DNA of 64,000 bases, taken from Planctomycetota bacterium. Its GTDB lineage: Bacteria; Planctomycetota; Phycisphaerae; Tepidisphaerales; Tepidisphaeraceae. The stretch covers positions 1 to 64,000 of the forward strand of contig JAEZED010000021.1 of the NCBI GenBank assembly GCA_023417885.1, read 5' to 3'. Position 1 is the stretch's first letter. Every line of letters starts with the position of its first letter. The translations under genes were made by a program, and so were the position numbers. This document shows positions 17,517 to 26,297 of this stretch, piece by piece. The notes beneath the pieces are model-generated. The model searched no databases. It was not told the DNA's origin and saw nothing but the letters and a program-made list of their open reading frames with translations.

Positions 17517-18239
17517 ATGTTCCGACAGGCCATGAAGGAGAGGGGTCTGGGGTTCGGCGACGGCTTCCGGCAGCGGGGGCAGGACGTGTCGCGGCTGGAG
17601 GGTTTCAGCGACGCCGCCTTCGCCTTCGCCATCACGCTGCTGGTCGTTTCGCTGGAGGCCCCGACGAGCTTCGAAGGGTTGCTGGACGTGATGCGGGGCG
17701 TGCCGGCCTTTGCCGTCTGCTTCGCGACGATCGCCTGGGTCTGGAGCGCGCATTACAAGTTCTTCCGGCGGTTCGGTCTCCAGGACTGGCTCACCGTCGT
17801 CATCAATAACGCGCTGCTCTTCGTCGTGATGCTCTACGTCTACCCGCTGAAGTTCATGTTCACGCACTTCATGGCGATGCTCACCGGCATCAGGCCCAGC
17901 GGGCTGGAGGGGATGCGGGTCTCGCAGGTGGGGGATCTCTTCGCGATCTACGGCATCGGCTTCGTCGCGGTCTTCGGGCTGCTGGCGCTGCTGAACATCC
18001 GCGCCTACCGGCTGCGCGATGAACTGGAACTCAATGCCCTGGAGCGGCTCGTCACGCGGCAGGAGATCGCGCGTTGTCTCCTGGTGGGCTCGATCGGCCT
18101 GCTGTCGATCGCCATCGCGCTGACGCTGCCCGGTGCGCAGGCCGGCTATGCCGGGCCCGTTTACGCCCTGATCGGCGTGGTGGAATACTGGGTCGGCACG
18201 CACTACAGCCGGGCGCGCCAGCGAATCGCCGTCGCCTGA
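17517..18239 (+). CDS. TMEM175/DUF1211-family potassium channel-like protein
   Basis: The family signature RLEGFSDAAFAFAITLLVVS (FSD motif in helix 1) lies at residues ~26-46. About six membrane helices follow. Bacterial TMEM175 proteins are tetrameric K+ channels of ~200-240 aa; this one is 240 aa. ATG 17517 was chosen since the frame is open far upstream only because it runs antisense to mlaE. Channel function is by family. It is convergent with the STAS gene 13 bp away. Confidence 0.8.
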   Translation: MFRQAMKERGLGFGDGFRQRGQDVSRLEGFSDAAFAFAITLLVVSLEAPTSFEGLLDVMRGVPAFAVCFATIAWVWSAHYKFFRRFGLQDWLTVVINNALLFVVMLYVYPLKFMFTHFMAMLTGIRPSGLEGMRVSQVGDLFAIYGIGFVAVFGLLALLNIRAYRLRDELELNALERLVTRQEIARCLLVGSIGLLSIAIALTLPGAQAGYAGPVYALIGVVEYWVGTHYSRARQRIAVA

Positions 18240-18251
18240 AGGCGACTGGGA

Positions 18252-18653
18252 TCATTCGCCCGCGCCGCTGCCTGCTTCGCTGAAGGCGGCGGCGTCGGTG
18301 TCGTTCAGGATGAAGATCGTGTCCAGCCGGGCGATGTGCAGCAGGCCGGCGACGCGGCGCTGAAGCTCCGTGAGATGCACATGCCCCTCCTCGGCGCGCA
18401 CCGCCTTGAGCACCTCCACGAGCACGGCGATCGCGCTGCTGTCCATGTAGGGCACGCCGGCGAGGTTGAGCACGACGACCTTCGGGCGCTCGTCCTCGAC
18501 CAGCTTGAGCAGGTCGGCGCGAAGCGCAGGCGAGTTGTGAAGGTTGATCTCCCCCTCCACCCGGGCGTGGAGCAGCGTCCCCGCGTTCGAATCCCGCCGA
18601 GTCGCCTCCTTCACAAGGTCGCTGGCGGTGTTGAGCGCCGTGGGCATCGTCAT
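18252..18653 (-). CDS. STAS-domain anti-sigma factor antagonist
   Basis: A single STAS domain: LLHARVEGEINLHNSPAL, VVVLNLAGVPYMDSSAIAVL (the Ser in MDSSA is the usual phosphorylation site) and VHLTELQRRVAGLLHIARL. About 133 aa. It would act in a partner-switching cascade with a kinase/anti-sigma factor that is not in this window. Start ATG 18653 (MTMPTALN). It follows the lipoprotein gene by 67 bp on the same strand. Confidence 0.82.
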   Translation of the reverse strand: MTMPTALNTASDLVKEATRRDSNAGTLLHARVEGEINLHNSPALRADLLKLVEDERPKVVVLNLAGVPYMDSSAIAVLVEVLKAVRAEEGHVHLTELQRRVAGLLHIARLDTIFILNDTDAAAFSEAGSGAGE

Positions 18654-18720
18654 AAGCCTAAGCCGGACAGGTGCCGCGAGCAACGAGCGATCACCGCCGG
18701 CCACGTCCGGAAAGGAACGG

Positions 18721-19131
18721 CTACCGGCCGGTGGCGGCGCCGGTCGTCGGCCGGCTGGCCGGCGCGGCCTCGGGCGGGAGGATCCCCGTGTCCACGGCCC
18801 ACTGCTTCCAGCGATCGATGGAGGGCCGACGTGCCGCGGGCGGATCCCAGAACTGGTACCCGAACCGCTGCCCGGTCAGGTCGCGCAGCGCCTGGATGGA
18901 ATGCAGCCGGATCGCGGCGTCGTCGCTGTCGAGCAGCTCGATGAGCCGCGGCACGTCGCGGTAGCGGGTCGCCTGGGCCGACTCGTGTATTGCGGGGATG
19001 ACGAAGATGGGGTCGCGGTCCTGGAGGGGCGTGCGCGGCGGGCGCGGGCGGCATCCTGCCGGGAGGATCACCGTCGCGTACAGGACGGTGGCGAGGCAGG
19101 CGAGGGTGGCGCGCTTTCGCGTCGCGGGCAT
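18721..19131 (-). CDS. Small lipoprotein with one HEAT-like repeat
   Basis: Signal peptide with lipobox (YATVILPAGC, Cys ~27), then RYRDVPRLIELLDSDDAAIR LHSIQALRDLTGQRFGY, which is the shape of a single HEAT/armadillo repeat, then FWDPPAARRPSIDRWKQWAV. The last part (GYxFWDPPxxRxxxxxRWxxW) is a motif common in planctomycete HEAT proteins. About 136 aa. The function is unknown. It probably shares a transcript with the STAS gene. Confidence 0.7.
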   Translation of the reverse strand: MPATRKRATLACLATVLYATVILPAGCRPRPPRTPLQDRDPIFVIPAIHESAQATRYRDVPRLIELLDSDDAAIRLHSIQALRDLTGQRFGYQFWDPPAARRPSIDRWKQWAVDTGILPPEAAPASRPTTGAATGR

Positions 19132-19209
19132 CTGCTCATTATCGACCGGCGGCGCCGTATGGGCTACCTTCGGCCCGTCCGGCCGATTGCCGGACGTTGC
19201 CCCCGCCCG

Positions 19210-20604
19210 ATGCCGACCCTCTACGACCTGGCCTATCACGCCTTCCTGGCGATCGCCCGCCCGGTGATCTGGAGCCGGCCGGCCTTGCGCCAAAAGCTCG
19301 CCAGAGCCCGCCAGGAGCGCAACGGCGATGTCCCGCGGCGGTTGGGGCCGGGGCAGTGCGTGCTCATTCACGCCGTCAGCGTCGGGGAGGTCAACGCGAC
19401 CCGGGAGATGGTGCGGCAGCTTCTGGATGCGCCCGAGGCGAACCGGGATACGCTGCAGATCGTCGTCAGCGTGACCACCGACACCGGGTTCGAGCGCGCC
19501 GGGCAGCTTTACGGGCAGGAGGAGTTCGCCGGGCGCGTGAGCGTGGTACGCTATCCGCTGGACCTGTCGGCCTATGTGCGGCGCTTCCTCGATCGCCTGC
19601 GGCCGGACGTGGCGGTGCTGATGGAGCTGGAGGTCTGGCCGAACTTCGTGAAGGAATGCAATGTCCGCGGGATCCCGGTGCTGCTGGTAAACGGGCGAAT
19701 GACGGAGCGCTCCTACCGCGGCTACCGACGGGTGCGTCCGCTGGTGCGTCCGATGTACGCGGGGCTGTCGCAGGTGTGCGCGCAGGAGGAGGCGTATGCC
19801 CGGCGTTTCGTGGATCTCGGCGTGCTGCCCGACCGCGTGAGCGTGACGGGGACGATGAAGTTCGACTCGGCGCTGGTGGGGGAGCGCGTGGAGGGGGATG
19901 CGGAGCTTGCTGAGACTCTCGGGTTGAACCCGAGGGCTTTGGGGGGAGATGAGACGATCCTCGTGTGCGGTTCGACCGGGCCCGGGGAGGAGGCGATGCT
20001 GCTGGATGCGTGGACGCAACTGGCGCGCACGCACCGTGCGCTTCGGCTCATACTCGTGCCACGAAAGCCGGAGCGGTTCGACGAGGTGGCGCGCGAGGTG
20101 ACCGAGACATTCGGCCTGCCCCTGATCCGTCGCTCGGCCCCGGCCCGCGCCGTTTCCAGGGGCGGGTCCGGCGCTGACGAATCCGGAGCGATGAGCACGC
20201 CGCCCGTCATTCTCGGCGACACCATGGGGGAGCTCCGCAAGTTCTACAGCCTCGCCGACGTCGTCGTCGTCGGGCGCACGCTCGTCGATCTCGGCGAGAA
20301 GCAGCATGGCAGCGACATGATCGAGCCCGCCGCGCTCGGCAAGCCGACTGTCGTCGGGCCTTTCACCGGCAACTTCGCCGAGCCGATGCGGGCGTTCCTC
20401 GCCGCCGGCGCGATCCGGCAGGTCGGGCCCGACGGGAGCGGGGACATCCAAGTCCCGCTCACCGCCGCGCTGGAGGCGTGGCTGGTCGATCCCGCCGGGG
20501 CCGCGGAGGTCGGGCGGCGCGGGCGACAGGTCGTCGTCGACAAACAGGGCGCAACCGCGCGCCACGTGGAGGCGATACGCACCGCCCTGGCCCGCCGCGC
20601 TTGA
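19210..20604 (+). CDS. waaA: 3-deoxy-D-manno-octulosonic acid transferase
   Basis: Transfers Kdo from CMP-Kdo to lipid A (GT30). Motifs: HAVSVGEVNATREMV, VVSVTTDTGFERA, DVAVLMELEVWPNF, VLLVNGRMTERSYRGYRRV and, in the second lobe, GSTGPGEEAMLL (usually GSTHPGEE; the His is Gly here), ILVPRKPERF, LGDTMGELRKFYSLADVVVV and MIEPAALGKPTVVGPF. The N-terminal segment may be a membrane anchor. Length 464 aa is slightly above the norm, with an insert near VSRGGSGADESGA. It implies an LPS-type outer membrane. Confidence 0.88.
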   Translation: MPTLYDLAYHAFLAIARPVIWSRPALRQKLARARQERNGDVPRRLGPGQCVLIHAVSVGEVNATREMVRQLLDAPEANRDTLQIVVSVTTDTGFERAGQLYGQEEFAGRVSVVRYPLDLSAYVRRFLDRLRPDVAVLMELEVWPNFVKECNVRGIPVLLVNGRMTERSYRGYRRVRPLVRPMYAGLSQVCAQEEAYARRFVDLGVLPDRVSVTGTMKFDSALVGERVEGDAELAETLGLNPRALGGDETILVCGSTGPGEEAMLLDAWTQLARTHRALRLILVPRKPERFDEVAREVTETFGLPLIRRSAPARAVSRGGSGADESGAMSTPPVILGDTMGELRKFYSLADVVVVGRTLVDLGEKQHGSDMIEPAALGKPTVVGPFTGNFAEPMRAFLAAGAIRQVGPDGSGDIQVPLTAALEAWLVDPAGAAEVGRRGRQVVVDKQGATARHVEAIRTALARRA

Positions 20605-20855
20605 CACCGCGTCCTGCGCGTCGCGACGAAAGGTCATGGTGGTGGCGTGGTGAGCGCGTGGTGGGGGCGAAGCGCGCCTCGGAAAGTTGCCGTTTTCATC
20701 GCCAACTCTCGCGTTGGCCGGGCTTTTGCCTTGTCACGGGCAGCACGTTTGCGGCGTGACGGGAGCTCGTCTGCCTGAGGGGACGAGCCATGCATGCCGC
20801 GCGTCTCTCGACTTGTAAGCCCAACGTCCCAACCCCCCAGCGAAGGAGCAGCAAC

Positions 20856-21935
20856 ATGACCCAGCGCGAATCGATCTTCCAGGTACTCGGTCGCACGACG
20901 AGCGTCCGCCGTGGCATTCTCGGCGCCGCCGTCGCCGTCGGGCTTTCGGCCCCACTGGCAATGGCCCAGGACAACCAGGGTGGCGCGGGCCAGCCCGGGC
21001 AGCAGCAGGGTGGCCAGCAGCAACAGCAGCAACAGCAGCAGCAGCAGCAGCGTCAACAGCAACAGCAGCGTCAGGGGCAGAACCAGCTCTCTCCGGAGCA
21101 GTTCCAGCAGGCGCTTCAGCAGGCGCCCTCGATCCGCCTCCAGCAGGGGAAGGTGCCCCACATCGCCGTCATGTTCCCGAGCCAGCAGCGCGAAGGCGCT
21201 CGCGGCTTGATGAGCCGTGGCGGTGGGGCCGGCGCGGGCATGGCCGCCGGTGGCGGGCGCGGCGGGACGGCGATGCAGGCCGAGTCGCAGCGCGTTGAGG
21301 GCGGGCCCGGCGGCGCCGGCGGCGCGGGCGGCATCCAGTTCGTCTTCGTCACCGAGGGTGGCCAGGGCCAGTCCGGTCAGCAGCCCGGAGGCCAGGGTCA
21401 GCAGCCGGGCGGCCAGCAGCAACAGCAGCAGGGTCAGGAGGGCCAGGATGCGGGCATCGGCCAGCAGGGCCAGAGCACCGACCCCATGCAGAATGCCGTC
21501 GTCGTCGGAAGCTCGCAGGCGAGCAACGGCGTGGCGAGCTTCAAGCTGGACGGCCAGGACGCGACCGCCCTGCGCGTCGTCGCGCTGATGAACGGGCAGC
21601 CTGTCCAGGTGCGGCAGGTCGTGAACCAGGGAGACATCATCGTCCTCCAGGTCGCCGGACAGACCGGCGGCGGGATGGCGCGCGGCCCTGGCGCCGCGGC
21701 CGGCGAGCAGGCGCCCGGCGGCGATCAACCCGAGCCCCAGGCCGCTGCCGGCCAGCTCGGCGGACAGCAGTCGCAGGACGCGATCATCCTGATCTACCTC
21801 GGCGAGCGTCAGAGCCTCGGCGAGACGAATCAGCGTCCCGGCCAGAATCAGCGCCAGGGTCAGCCCGGCCAGGGTGGGCAGGGCGGGCAGGATGATCAGC
21901 AGCAGGGCGGCGGGGGCATGGGTGGCGGGATGTAA
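20856..21935 (+). CDS. Secreted Gln/Gly-rich low-complexity protein
   Basis: AAGGAG lies 7 nt before ATG 20856. The signal peptide (GILGAAVAVGLSAPLAMA) is followed by a poly-Gln tract (residues ~48-75), a short ordered stretch (PEQFQQALQQAPSIRLQQGK), Gly/Ala-rich runs, an ordered core (~215-275: DPMQNAVVVGSSQASNGVAS, LRVVALMNGQPVQVRQVV) and a Gln/Gly tail ending GGGGMGGGM. No family is recognised. It may be an intrinsically disordered cell-surface or matrix protein. It has its own terminator, so it is probably monocistronic. Confidence 0.75.
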   Translation: MTQRESIFQVLGRTTSVRRGILGAAVAVGLSAPLAMAQDNQGGAGQPGQQQGGQQQQQQQQQQQQRQQQQQRQGQNQLSPEQFQQALQQAPSIRLQQGKVPHIAVMFPSQQREGARGLMSRGGGAGAGMAAGGGRGGTAMQAESQRVEGGPGGAGGAGGIQFVFVTEGGQGQSGQQPGGQGQQPGGQQQQQQGQEGQDAGIGQQGQSTDPMQNAVVVGSSQASNGVASFKLDGQDATALRVVALMNGQPVQVRQVVNQGDIIVLQVAGQTGGGMARGPGAAAGEQAPGGDQPEPQAAAGQLGGQQSQDAIILIYLGERQSLGETNQRPGQNQRQGQPGQGGQGGQDDQQQGGGGMGGGM

Positions 21936-21958
21936 CGACTTGCTTCGTTTCCACTGAA

Positions 21959-21997
21959 GCGCCCGCGGCGGCACCAGCCTCCGCGGGCGTTTGTTTC
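21959..21997 (+). terminator. Rho-independent terminator
   Basis: Stem CGCCCGCGG / CCGCGGGCG (21960-21968, 21981-21989), 12-nt loop, followed by TTTGTTT. Confidence 0.85.
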
Positions 21998-22012
21998 GCG
22001 CGCCGGTCTCCG

Positions 22013-23059
22013 TCACGCTCGGCGGCGGGTCAGCGCCGTGATCAGCGCCAGCCCCAGGCCCGCCGCTGCCAGGGCGGCGATCGTCAGCTTCGGGCGGAGC
22101 GGATCCGGCGGGGCGGGGGGAAGCTGATCCAGGCGCCCGCTCCCGTCGAAATGGGCGGGCGACTCGGCATATCGCCCACCCGTGGGCGGACGCAGCCGCG
22201 ACGCCAGGTCCGAAAGCTCTCCCGCAACGTAGCGCCCGCTCATCGGCAGGCCGTGACCCGCGGCCACGACCTTCGGCTCCAGCGCCGCCAGCGCCGCCAA
22301 ACTGGTGCGGGCCACTTCCCAGTCGGGCGTGAGGGGTGTGGGCGGGCGCGCCAACTCGCGCCGGCGCGACAACTGCGCGGCCCACGAGTCCATGTCCATC
22401 GTCGCCAGGGCGTCGCCCGCGATCAGGAGGCGGTCGAAGTCGCGATAGAGGCTGACGTGTCCCGGGGTGTGCCCCGGCGTGTGCAGCCAGCGCCATCCCG
22501 GCAGGCCGGGCACGGTGTTCGCCGCCTCGCCCGTCTCCGGCAGCTCGCGCAGATCGACCTGCGCGCCCAGCCGGTATCCGCCCGTCGGGAAGAAGCGCGA
22601 CAGGAAGCAGATGGCGCCGCCGGGAGTGGGGTCGGCGGGCGGGTAGTCGCTGCGGCCCGTGAGATAGGGCATCTCCAGGCGATGCGCCCAGACGGGCACG
22701 TTCCACTCCGTCGCGAGCGTCTCGACGTTGCCCGCATGGTCGAAATGCCCGTGCGTGAGGATGATCCCGTCGGGCGGCCGGCCGCCGTGGCGCGCCTCGC
22801 AGGCGGTGCGGATGATCGACGCGAAGCCGGGCAGGCCGGTGTCGAGGAGGAACCATCGCCCGTCGCCGGCGTTGAGCGTGTAGACGTTGACGAAGACCAC
22901 GCCCATGCGTCCGACGCCCTGCTCGACGTCGCTGAAGGCGCGGTCGGCTTCGTGCCTCACGAAGCGGCGGATCATGTCCGTGGCGCGCTGCGGGTCGAGC
23001 ATGCCGGCGTCGTCCTGCGGCGCGGGCTCGCGATCGGGGAGTTTCGGATCGTCATGCAT
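22013..23059 (-). CDS. Metallo-beta-lactamase-fold hydrolase
   Basis: MBL motifs: ILTHGHFDHAGNVETLA (HxHxDH), WLHTPGHTPGHVSLY (second His) and LLIAGDAL (Asp), with VVAAGHGLPM at the end. The C-terminus carries one hydrophobic helix (LTIAALAAAGLGLALITAL), so the protein may be membrane-anchored. ATG 23059 has GGAG 8 nt upstream and is preferred to GTG 23077. The substrate is unknown (lactonase/glyoxalase-like clan). Confidence 0.82.
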   Translation of the reverse strand: MHDDPKLPDREPAPQDDAGMLDPQRATDMIRRFVRHEADRAFSDVEQGVGRMGVVFVNVYTLNAGDGRWFLLDTGLPGFASIIRTACEARHGGRPPDGIILTHGHFDHAGNVETLATEWNVPVWAHRLEMPYLTGRSDYPPADPTPGGAICFLSRFFPTGGYRLGAQVDLRELPETGEAANTVPGLPGWRWLHTPGHTPGHVSLYRDFDRLLIAGDALATMDMDSWAAQLSRRRELARPPTPLTPDWEVARTSLAALAALEPKVVAAGHGLPMSGRYVAGELSDLASRLRPPTGGRYAESPAHFDGSGRLDQLPPAPPDPLRPKLTIAALAAAGLGLALITALTRRRA

Positions 23060-23119
23060 GGCGGCGTCTCCAGCCACGTTGTAAGCCGCACCGGCCGGGG
23101 CGCGAAGCAGGCTTCCACG

Positions 23120-24262
23120 CTACCGCGCCGGCGCGATCTCCGAGAGCGCTGCCAGAGCCCGGTTCGCGATGCGGCTCCAGCGATGCTCCGCGACCGTCCC
23201 CGCCGCGGATTCGGCGAGGCGAAGTCGCAGGGGGTCGTCGGAAAGGACGAGATCCAGCGCCCCGGCCAGCGCCTCGGCATCGCCCGCTTCGAAGAGCAGG
23301 CCGTTGACGCCTTTTTCGATGATGTCCGGCGTCCCCCCGACACGGCTTGCTACCACCGGCAACCCGCGACTGAGCATCTCGAAGAGCGCCAGGCTCATCG
23401 GCTCGTTGCGAACCGACGGGGAGACGCCCACGACCGCATGCTCGATGAGGGAAAGCTTGGTTTCCCCCTGCACGAAGCCCGGCAGGATCAGCTCGCCCGC
23501 CTCCTCGAGCGAGCGCGAGACAGACAGGCCCACTCCCGCCGCCTGCTCGAGGAGGTCAGGAAGCTGCGGCCCCTCGCCCCCGATGACCAGCCGCACGCCC
23601 GGGTGGCGTTCCCGAAGGCGCGCGAAGGCTTCGACGAGCGTCGAGAACCCCTTGAGCGGAACGAGTCGCCCCATGGCGTAGACATAGCGCCCGGCGAGAA
23701 CGGCGGCCGTGGGCGCGCTGCCCGCCCACTCGTCCGGCCATCCGTTGGGAAGCGGCAGGACCAGCCCTGTCGGCTTCGCCAGCGCCTCGAGGCAGCTCCG
23801 GATGTAGCGGCTGATGTAGAAGACGGCATCCGCCTCGGCGCTCGCCTCGGCCATCCGCGCCCGGGCGCGCGGCTTGCGCAGGAAACGGCTGGTATCCATG
23901 ACGTCGCCCCCCTGCGACCAGACGGCGAAGGGGACGCCGGTGCGCTGGCGGAACCGGAGCGCGACGTGGCCGGCCCAGTAGGTGTCGCAGGCGAGCACGA
24001 CATCGAAATCCGCCTCCGCGTGGGCCCGCTGCATGGCACGGACGTATCGCCCGAGGCCCAGCTCGGTGGAGAGCAGGTACGGCAGGCGCACGTGCGCGTA
24101 GGCGGGCTTCCACTCGCGCCTGCGACGATGCTTCCGCGACCGGATGGAGAAGAGGACGACGTCGTGGCCCAGCCCGTGCCAGTGCGTCGCCAGCCGGTCC
24201 AGCGCCTCCTCGGCTCCGCCGACGCGATCGAGATAGTGGTTGGTGATGATGCCGATGCGCAT
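23120..24262 (-). CDS. Glycosyltransferase family 4
   Basis: A GT4 retaining glycosyltransferase with a GT-B fold. Start MRIGIITNHYLDRVGGAEEA, donor domain YVYAMGRLVPLKGFSTLVEA, LVIGGEGPQLPDLLEQA, then the E-x7-E region PSVRNEPMSLALFEMLSRG and LPVVASRVGGTPDIIE. Length 380 aa is normal. The frame is open 1.6 kb further upstream, antisense to the next gene; this was rejected. The likely role is in cell-surface glycan or LPS synthesis. Confidence 0.85.
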   Translation of the reverse strand: MRIGIITNHYLDRVGGAEEALDRLATHWHGLGHDVVLFSIRSRKHRRRREWKPAYAHVRLPYLLSTELGLGRYVRAMQRAHAEADFDVVLACDTYWAGHVALRFRQRTGVPFAVWSQGGDVMDTSRFLRKPRARARMAEASAEADAVFYISRYIRSCLEALAKPTGLVLPLPNGWPDEWAGSAPTAAVLAGRYVYAMGRLVPLKGFSTLVEAFARLRERHPGVRLVIGGEGPQLPDLLEQAAGVGLSVSRSLEEAGELILPGFVQGETKLSLIEHAVVGVSPSVRNEPMSLALFEMLSRGLPVVASRVGGTPDIIEKGVNGLLFEAGDAEALAGALDLVLSDDPLRLRLAESAAGTVAEHRWSRIANRALAALSEIAPAR

Positions 24263-24346
24263 GCGGCCCGCACCCCGTCCCGCTGAGGTTAGGCGGGCAG
24301 GGGGCGAGCCCGGCGTGCCCGAAGACGCTACCTTGCAGGAAACCCC

Positions 24347-25924
24347 ATGCGTCTCGCGACGATCCTCACCCTCCTCCTGCTCGCCGGCTGCCGCACGGGC
24401 GCGCCCGCGAGCAGCAACGATCCGCTGGCCTCCGAGCCGTACCGCGTCGGCTTCACCTCCCGCTGGCTGATCGATCCGACCCGCACGTACGACACGGCGC
24501 TGCCCGATGGGAGGCGTTACGCCAACGCCTTCCCCGGCGGCAGGGCGCCGCGGCCGATCCTCGTGAACACGTGGTATCCCGCCGACACAGGCGGAACGCC
24601 GATGCGGCATGGCGATTACCTCGAAGTGAGCGCCCCCGACCCCCGGCTGACAGCGTTCCACGAGGCGATCGCTGACTACGAGCGCCGCGTGATCTGCGAG
24701 CAGCTCGTGGGCGCGCCCCCGGACGAGCTCGACCCTGCGGGCCGGGCGGCGCTGGAGGCACACCTCGCCACGCCAATCCTCGCCGCGCGCGACGCGCCGG
24801 CGGCGCCCGGGCGGTTCCCGGTCGTGATCTATCACGCGGGGGCAGGCTCGAGCTACGAGGACAACGCCAGGCTCTGCGAGTACCTGGCGGCGCACGGCTA
24901 CGTCGTCATCGGCAGCACCTTCCTCGCCGCCGACGGTGCGTCGTTCAACGTCGACGCGCGCGACGCCTCGGCGGAGGACGTGGCGTTCCTGCTGGCGCAC
25001 GCGCGGACGTTGCCGTTCGCCGACGCGACGCGGGCCGCCATGATCGGGCACAGCGCGGGCGCGCACGCGACCCTCTGGACTGCCACGGGTCCGGACATCG
25101 GGCTCGACGCGCTCATCTGCCTCGACACGACGCAGGACTACTACTCGCCCGCCAACCCGCTCTGGCGCCCGATGGTGGAGCGGACGCTCGCCCGAAGTGA
25201 CCGGATCACCGCGCCGCTGCTCATGGCGGCGGAGCCGCACGCGATCTTCGACCTCGCCGACCGCCTCGAGTCGGCGCCGCGGACGTACCTGACCGTTCCG
25301 TTCGTGGATCACGACTCGTTCATCTCCCAGGGCGTGGCACGCGCCCGGCACGAGCGGGATGCGGAAGCGGAGGCGATCGCCGCGGCCTACACCGGCCTGT
25401 GCCGGTACGTCTTGTGCTTCCTCGATGCCCACGTGAAGCAGGACGCCGCAGCGCTGGCGGAACTGCGAGAACGGCACGTCGGGGCGCAACCGGGCAGGGC
25501 GTTGCGCGCCGAGCACGTGGCGCCGGGTGGGGTCGCGATCGAGCCGTTCATCGACGACGGATCGTCCCTCCCCGCCCCGCGGCAGGTCCGCCCGTTCCTC
25601 GCGAATCATGGCGTCGAAGCGACGGCGGCGCTGCTGGAGCGCGTGGCGGAGCGCGATCCCGACAGCCCGCTGTTCCACCCGATCTTCGGCATGTCGCTCT
25701 TCCTCGACCTGCATGCCGCCGGAAGCACCGAGGAGATGGAGAGGCTGTGGCCTGCGTACCGGAATGGACGGCCGGAACTCGTCGACAGCTACGTTTCCAT
25801 GGCGAGGCTGCTGTTCCAGATCGGGGAGGGACACGCAGATCGCACCGCCTATGCCCGGACGTGCCTGGAGATCGCGGCGGTGCTCGATCCGGCGCACGTG
25901 GAGGCCAATGAGCTGCGCCGGTAG
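24347..25924 (+). CDS. Alpha/beta-hydrolase lipoprotein
   Basis: Signal peptide with lipobox (LTLLLLAGCR, Cys 15). The hydrolase core shows GRFPVVIYHAGAGSSYEDNA (oxyanion region), the nucleophile elbow MIGHSAGAHATL and a likely His in VDHDSFISQG, similar to PAF-acetylhydrolase/dienelactone-type enzymes. The C-terminal ~150 residues (LLERVAERDPDSPLF, LDPAHVEANELRR) are helical and TPR-like. About 525 aa. The substrate is unknown. Confidence 0.75.
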   Translation: MRLATILTLLLLAGCRTGAPASSNDPLASEPYRVGFTSRWLIDPTRTYDTALPDGRRYANAFPGGRAPRPILVNTWYPADTGGTPMRHGDYLEVSAPDPRLTAFHEAIADYERRVICEQLVGAPPDELDPAGRAALEAHLATPILAARDAPAAPGRFPVVIYHAGAGSSYEDNARLCEYLAAHGYVVIGSTFLAADGASFNVDARDASAEDVAFLLAHARTLPFADATRAAMIGHSAGAHATLWTATGPDIGLDALICLDTTQDYYSPANPLWRPMVERTLARSDRITAPLLMAAEPHAIFDLADRLESAPRTYLTVPFVDHDSFISQGVARARHERDAEAEAIAAAYTGLCRYVLCFLDAHVKQDAAALAELRERHVGAQPGRALRAEHVAPGGVAIEPFIDDGSSLPAPRQVRPFLANHGVEATAALLERVAERDPDSPLFHPIFGMSLFLDLHAAGSTEEMERLWPAYRNGRPELVDSYVSMARLLFQIGEGHADRTAYARTCLEIAAVLDPAHVEANELRR

Positions 25925-25985
25925 CGGAATCTGTCGCAGCAGGGGCGGCCCGGCGGCGGGTGGGGAGGCGGTATGATGGCGCGTT

Positions 25986-26297
25986 ATGCCCGATCGCCTG
26001 CCGTTGCCTGTTGATCGTGCCGCCGTGCTGGAGCTCTATTTCGCCGAGCACCGCGCCAAGCTGCTGGACATCGCGGCCTTCCTGGATCGCGTGGATCGCG
26101 CCGCTGGCGCCGAGGACTTCCGGCTCGTCGCCTTCCGGCGCGGCCTGGAGATCCTTGCCGATGGTCGGCCGCAGCGGGCGCGGCGGATCCTGGAGCTGCT
26201 GAGCGACCCGTCGACCGAGCCGGTGGTGTCGGCGGGGACGAAGGGTGCGGCGGGGGCGTGGGCGGGCCTGGCAGAGGGCGGGGAGGGCGGGCGATGA
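25986..26297 (+). CDS. Conserved-looking small protein upstream of a TatD hydrolase
   Basis: 103 residues, helical ([40 protein letters not shown]), with a Gly-rich tail. No family is recognised with certainty. Its stop overlaps the next ATG (ATGA), so the two are coupled. Because the next gene resembles the ebo-cluster hydrolase, this may be a planctomycete accessory of that system; that is inference. Confidence 0.65.
   Translation: MPDRLPLPVDRAAVLELYFAEHRAKLLDIAAFLDRVDRAAGAEDFRLVAFRRGLEILADGRPQRARRILELLSDPSTEPVVSAGTKGAAGAWAGLAEGGEGGR

Noticed and set aside
23120..25897. 925-aa minus-strand ORF as one gene
   Set aside because: Only the part below 24262 is a GT4 protein; the rest is antisense to a clear hydrolase gene.
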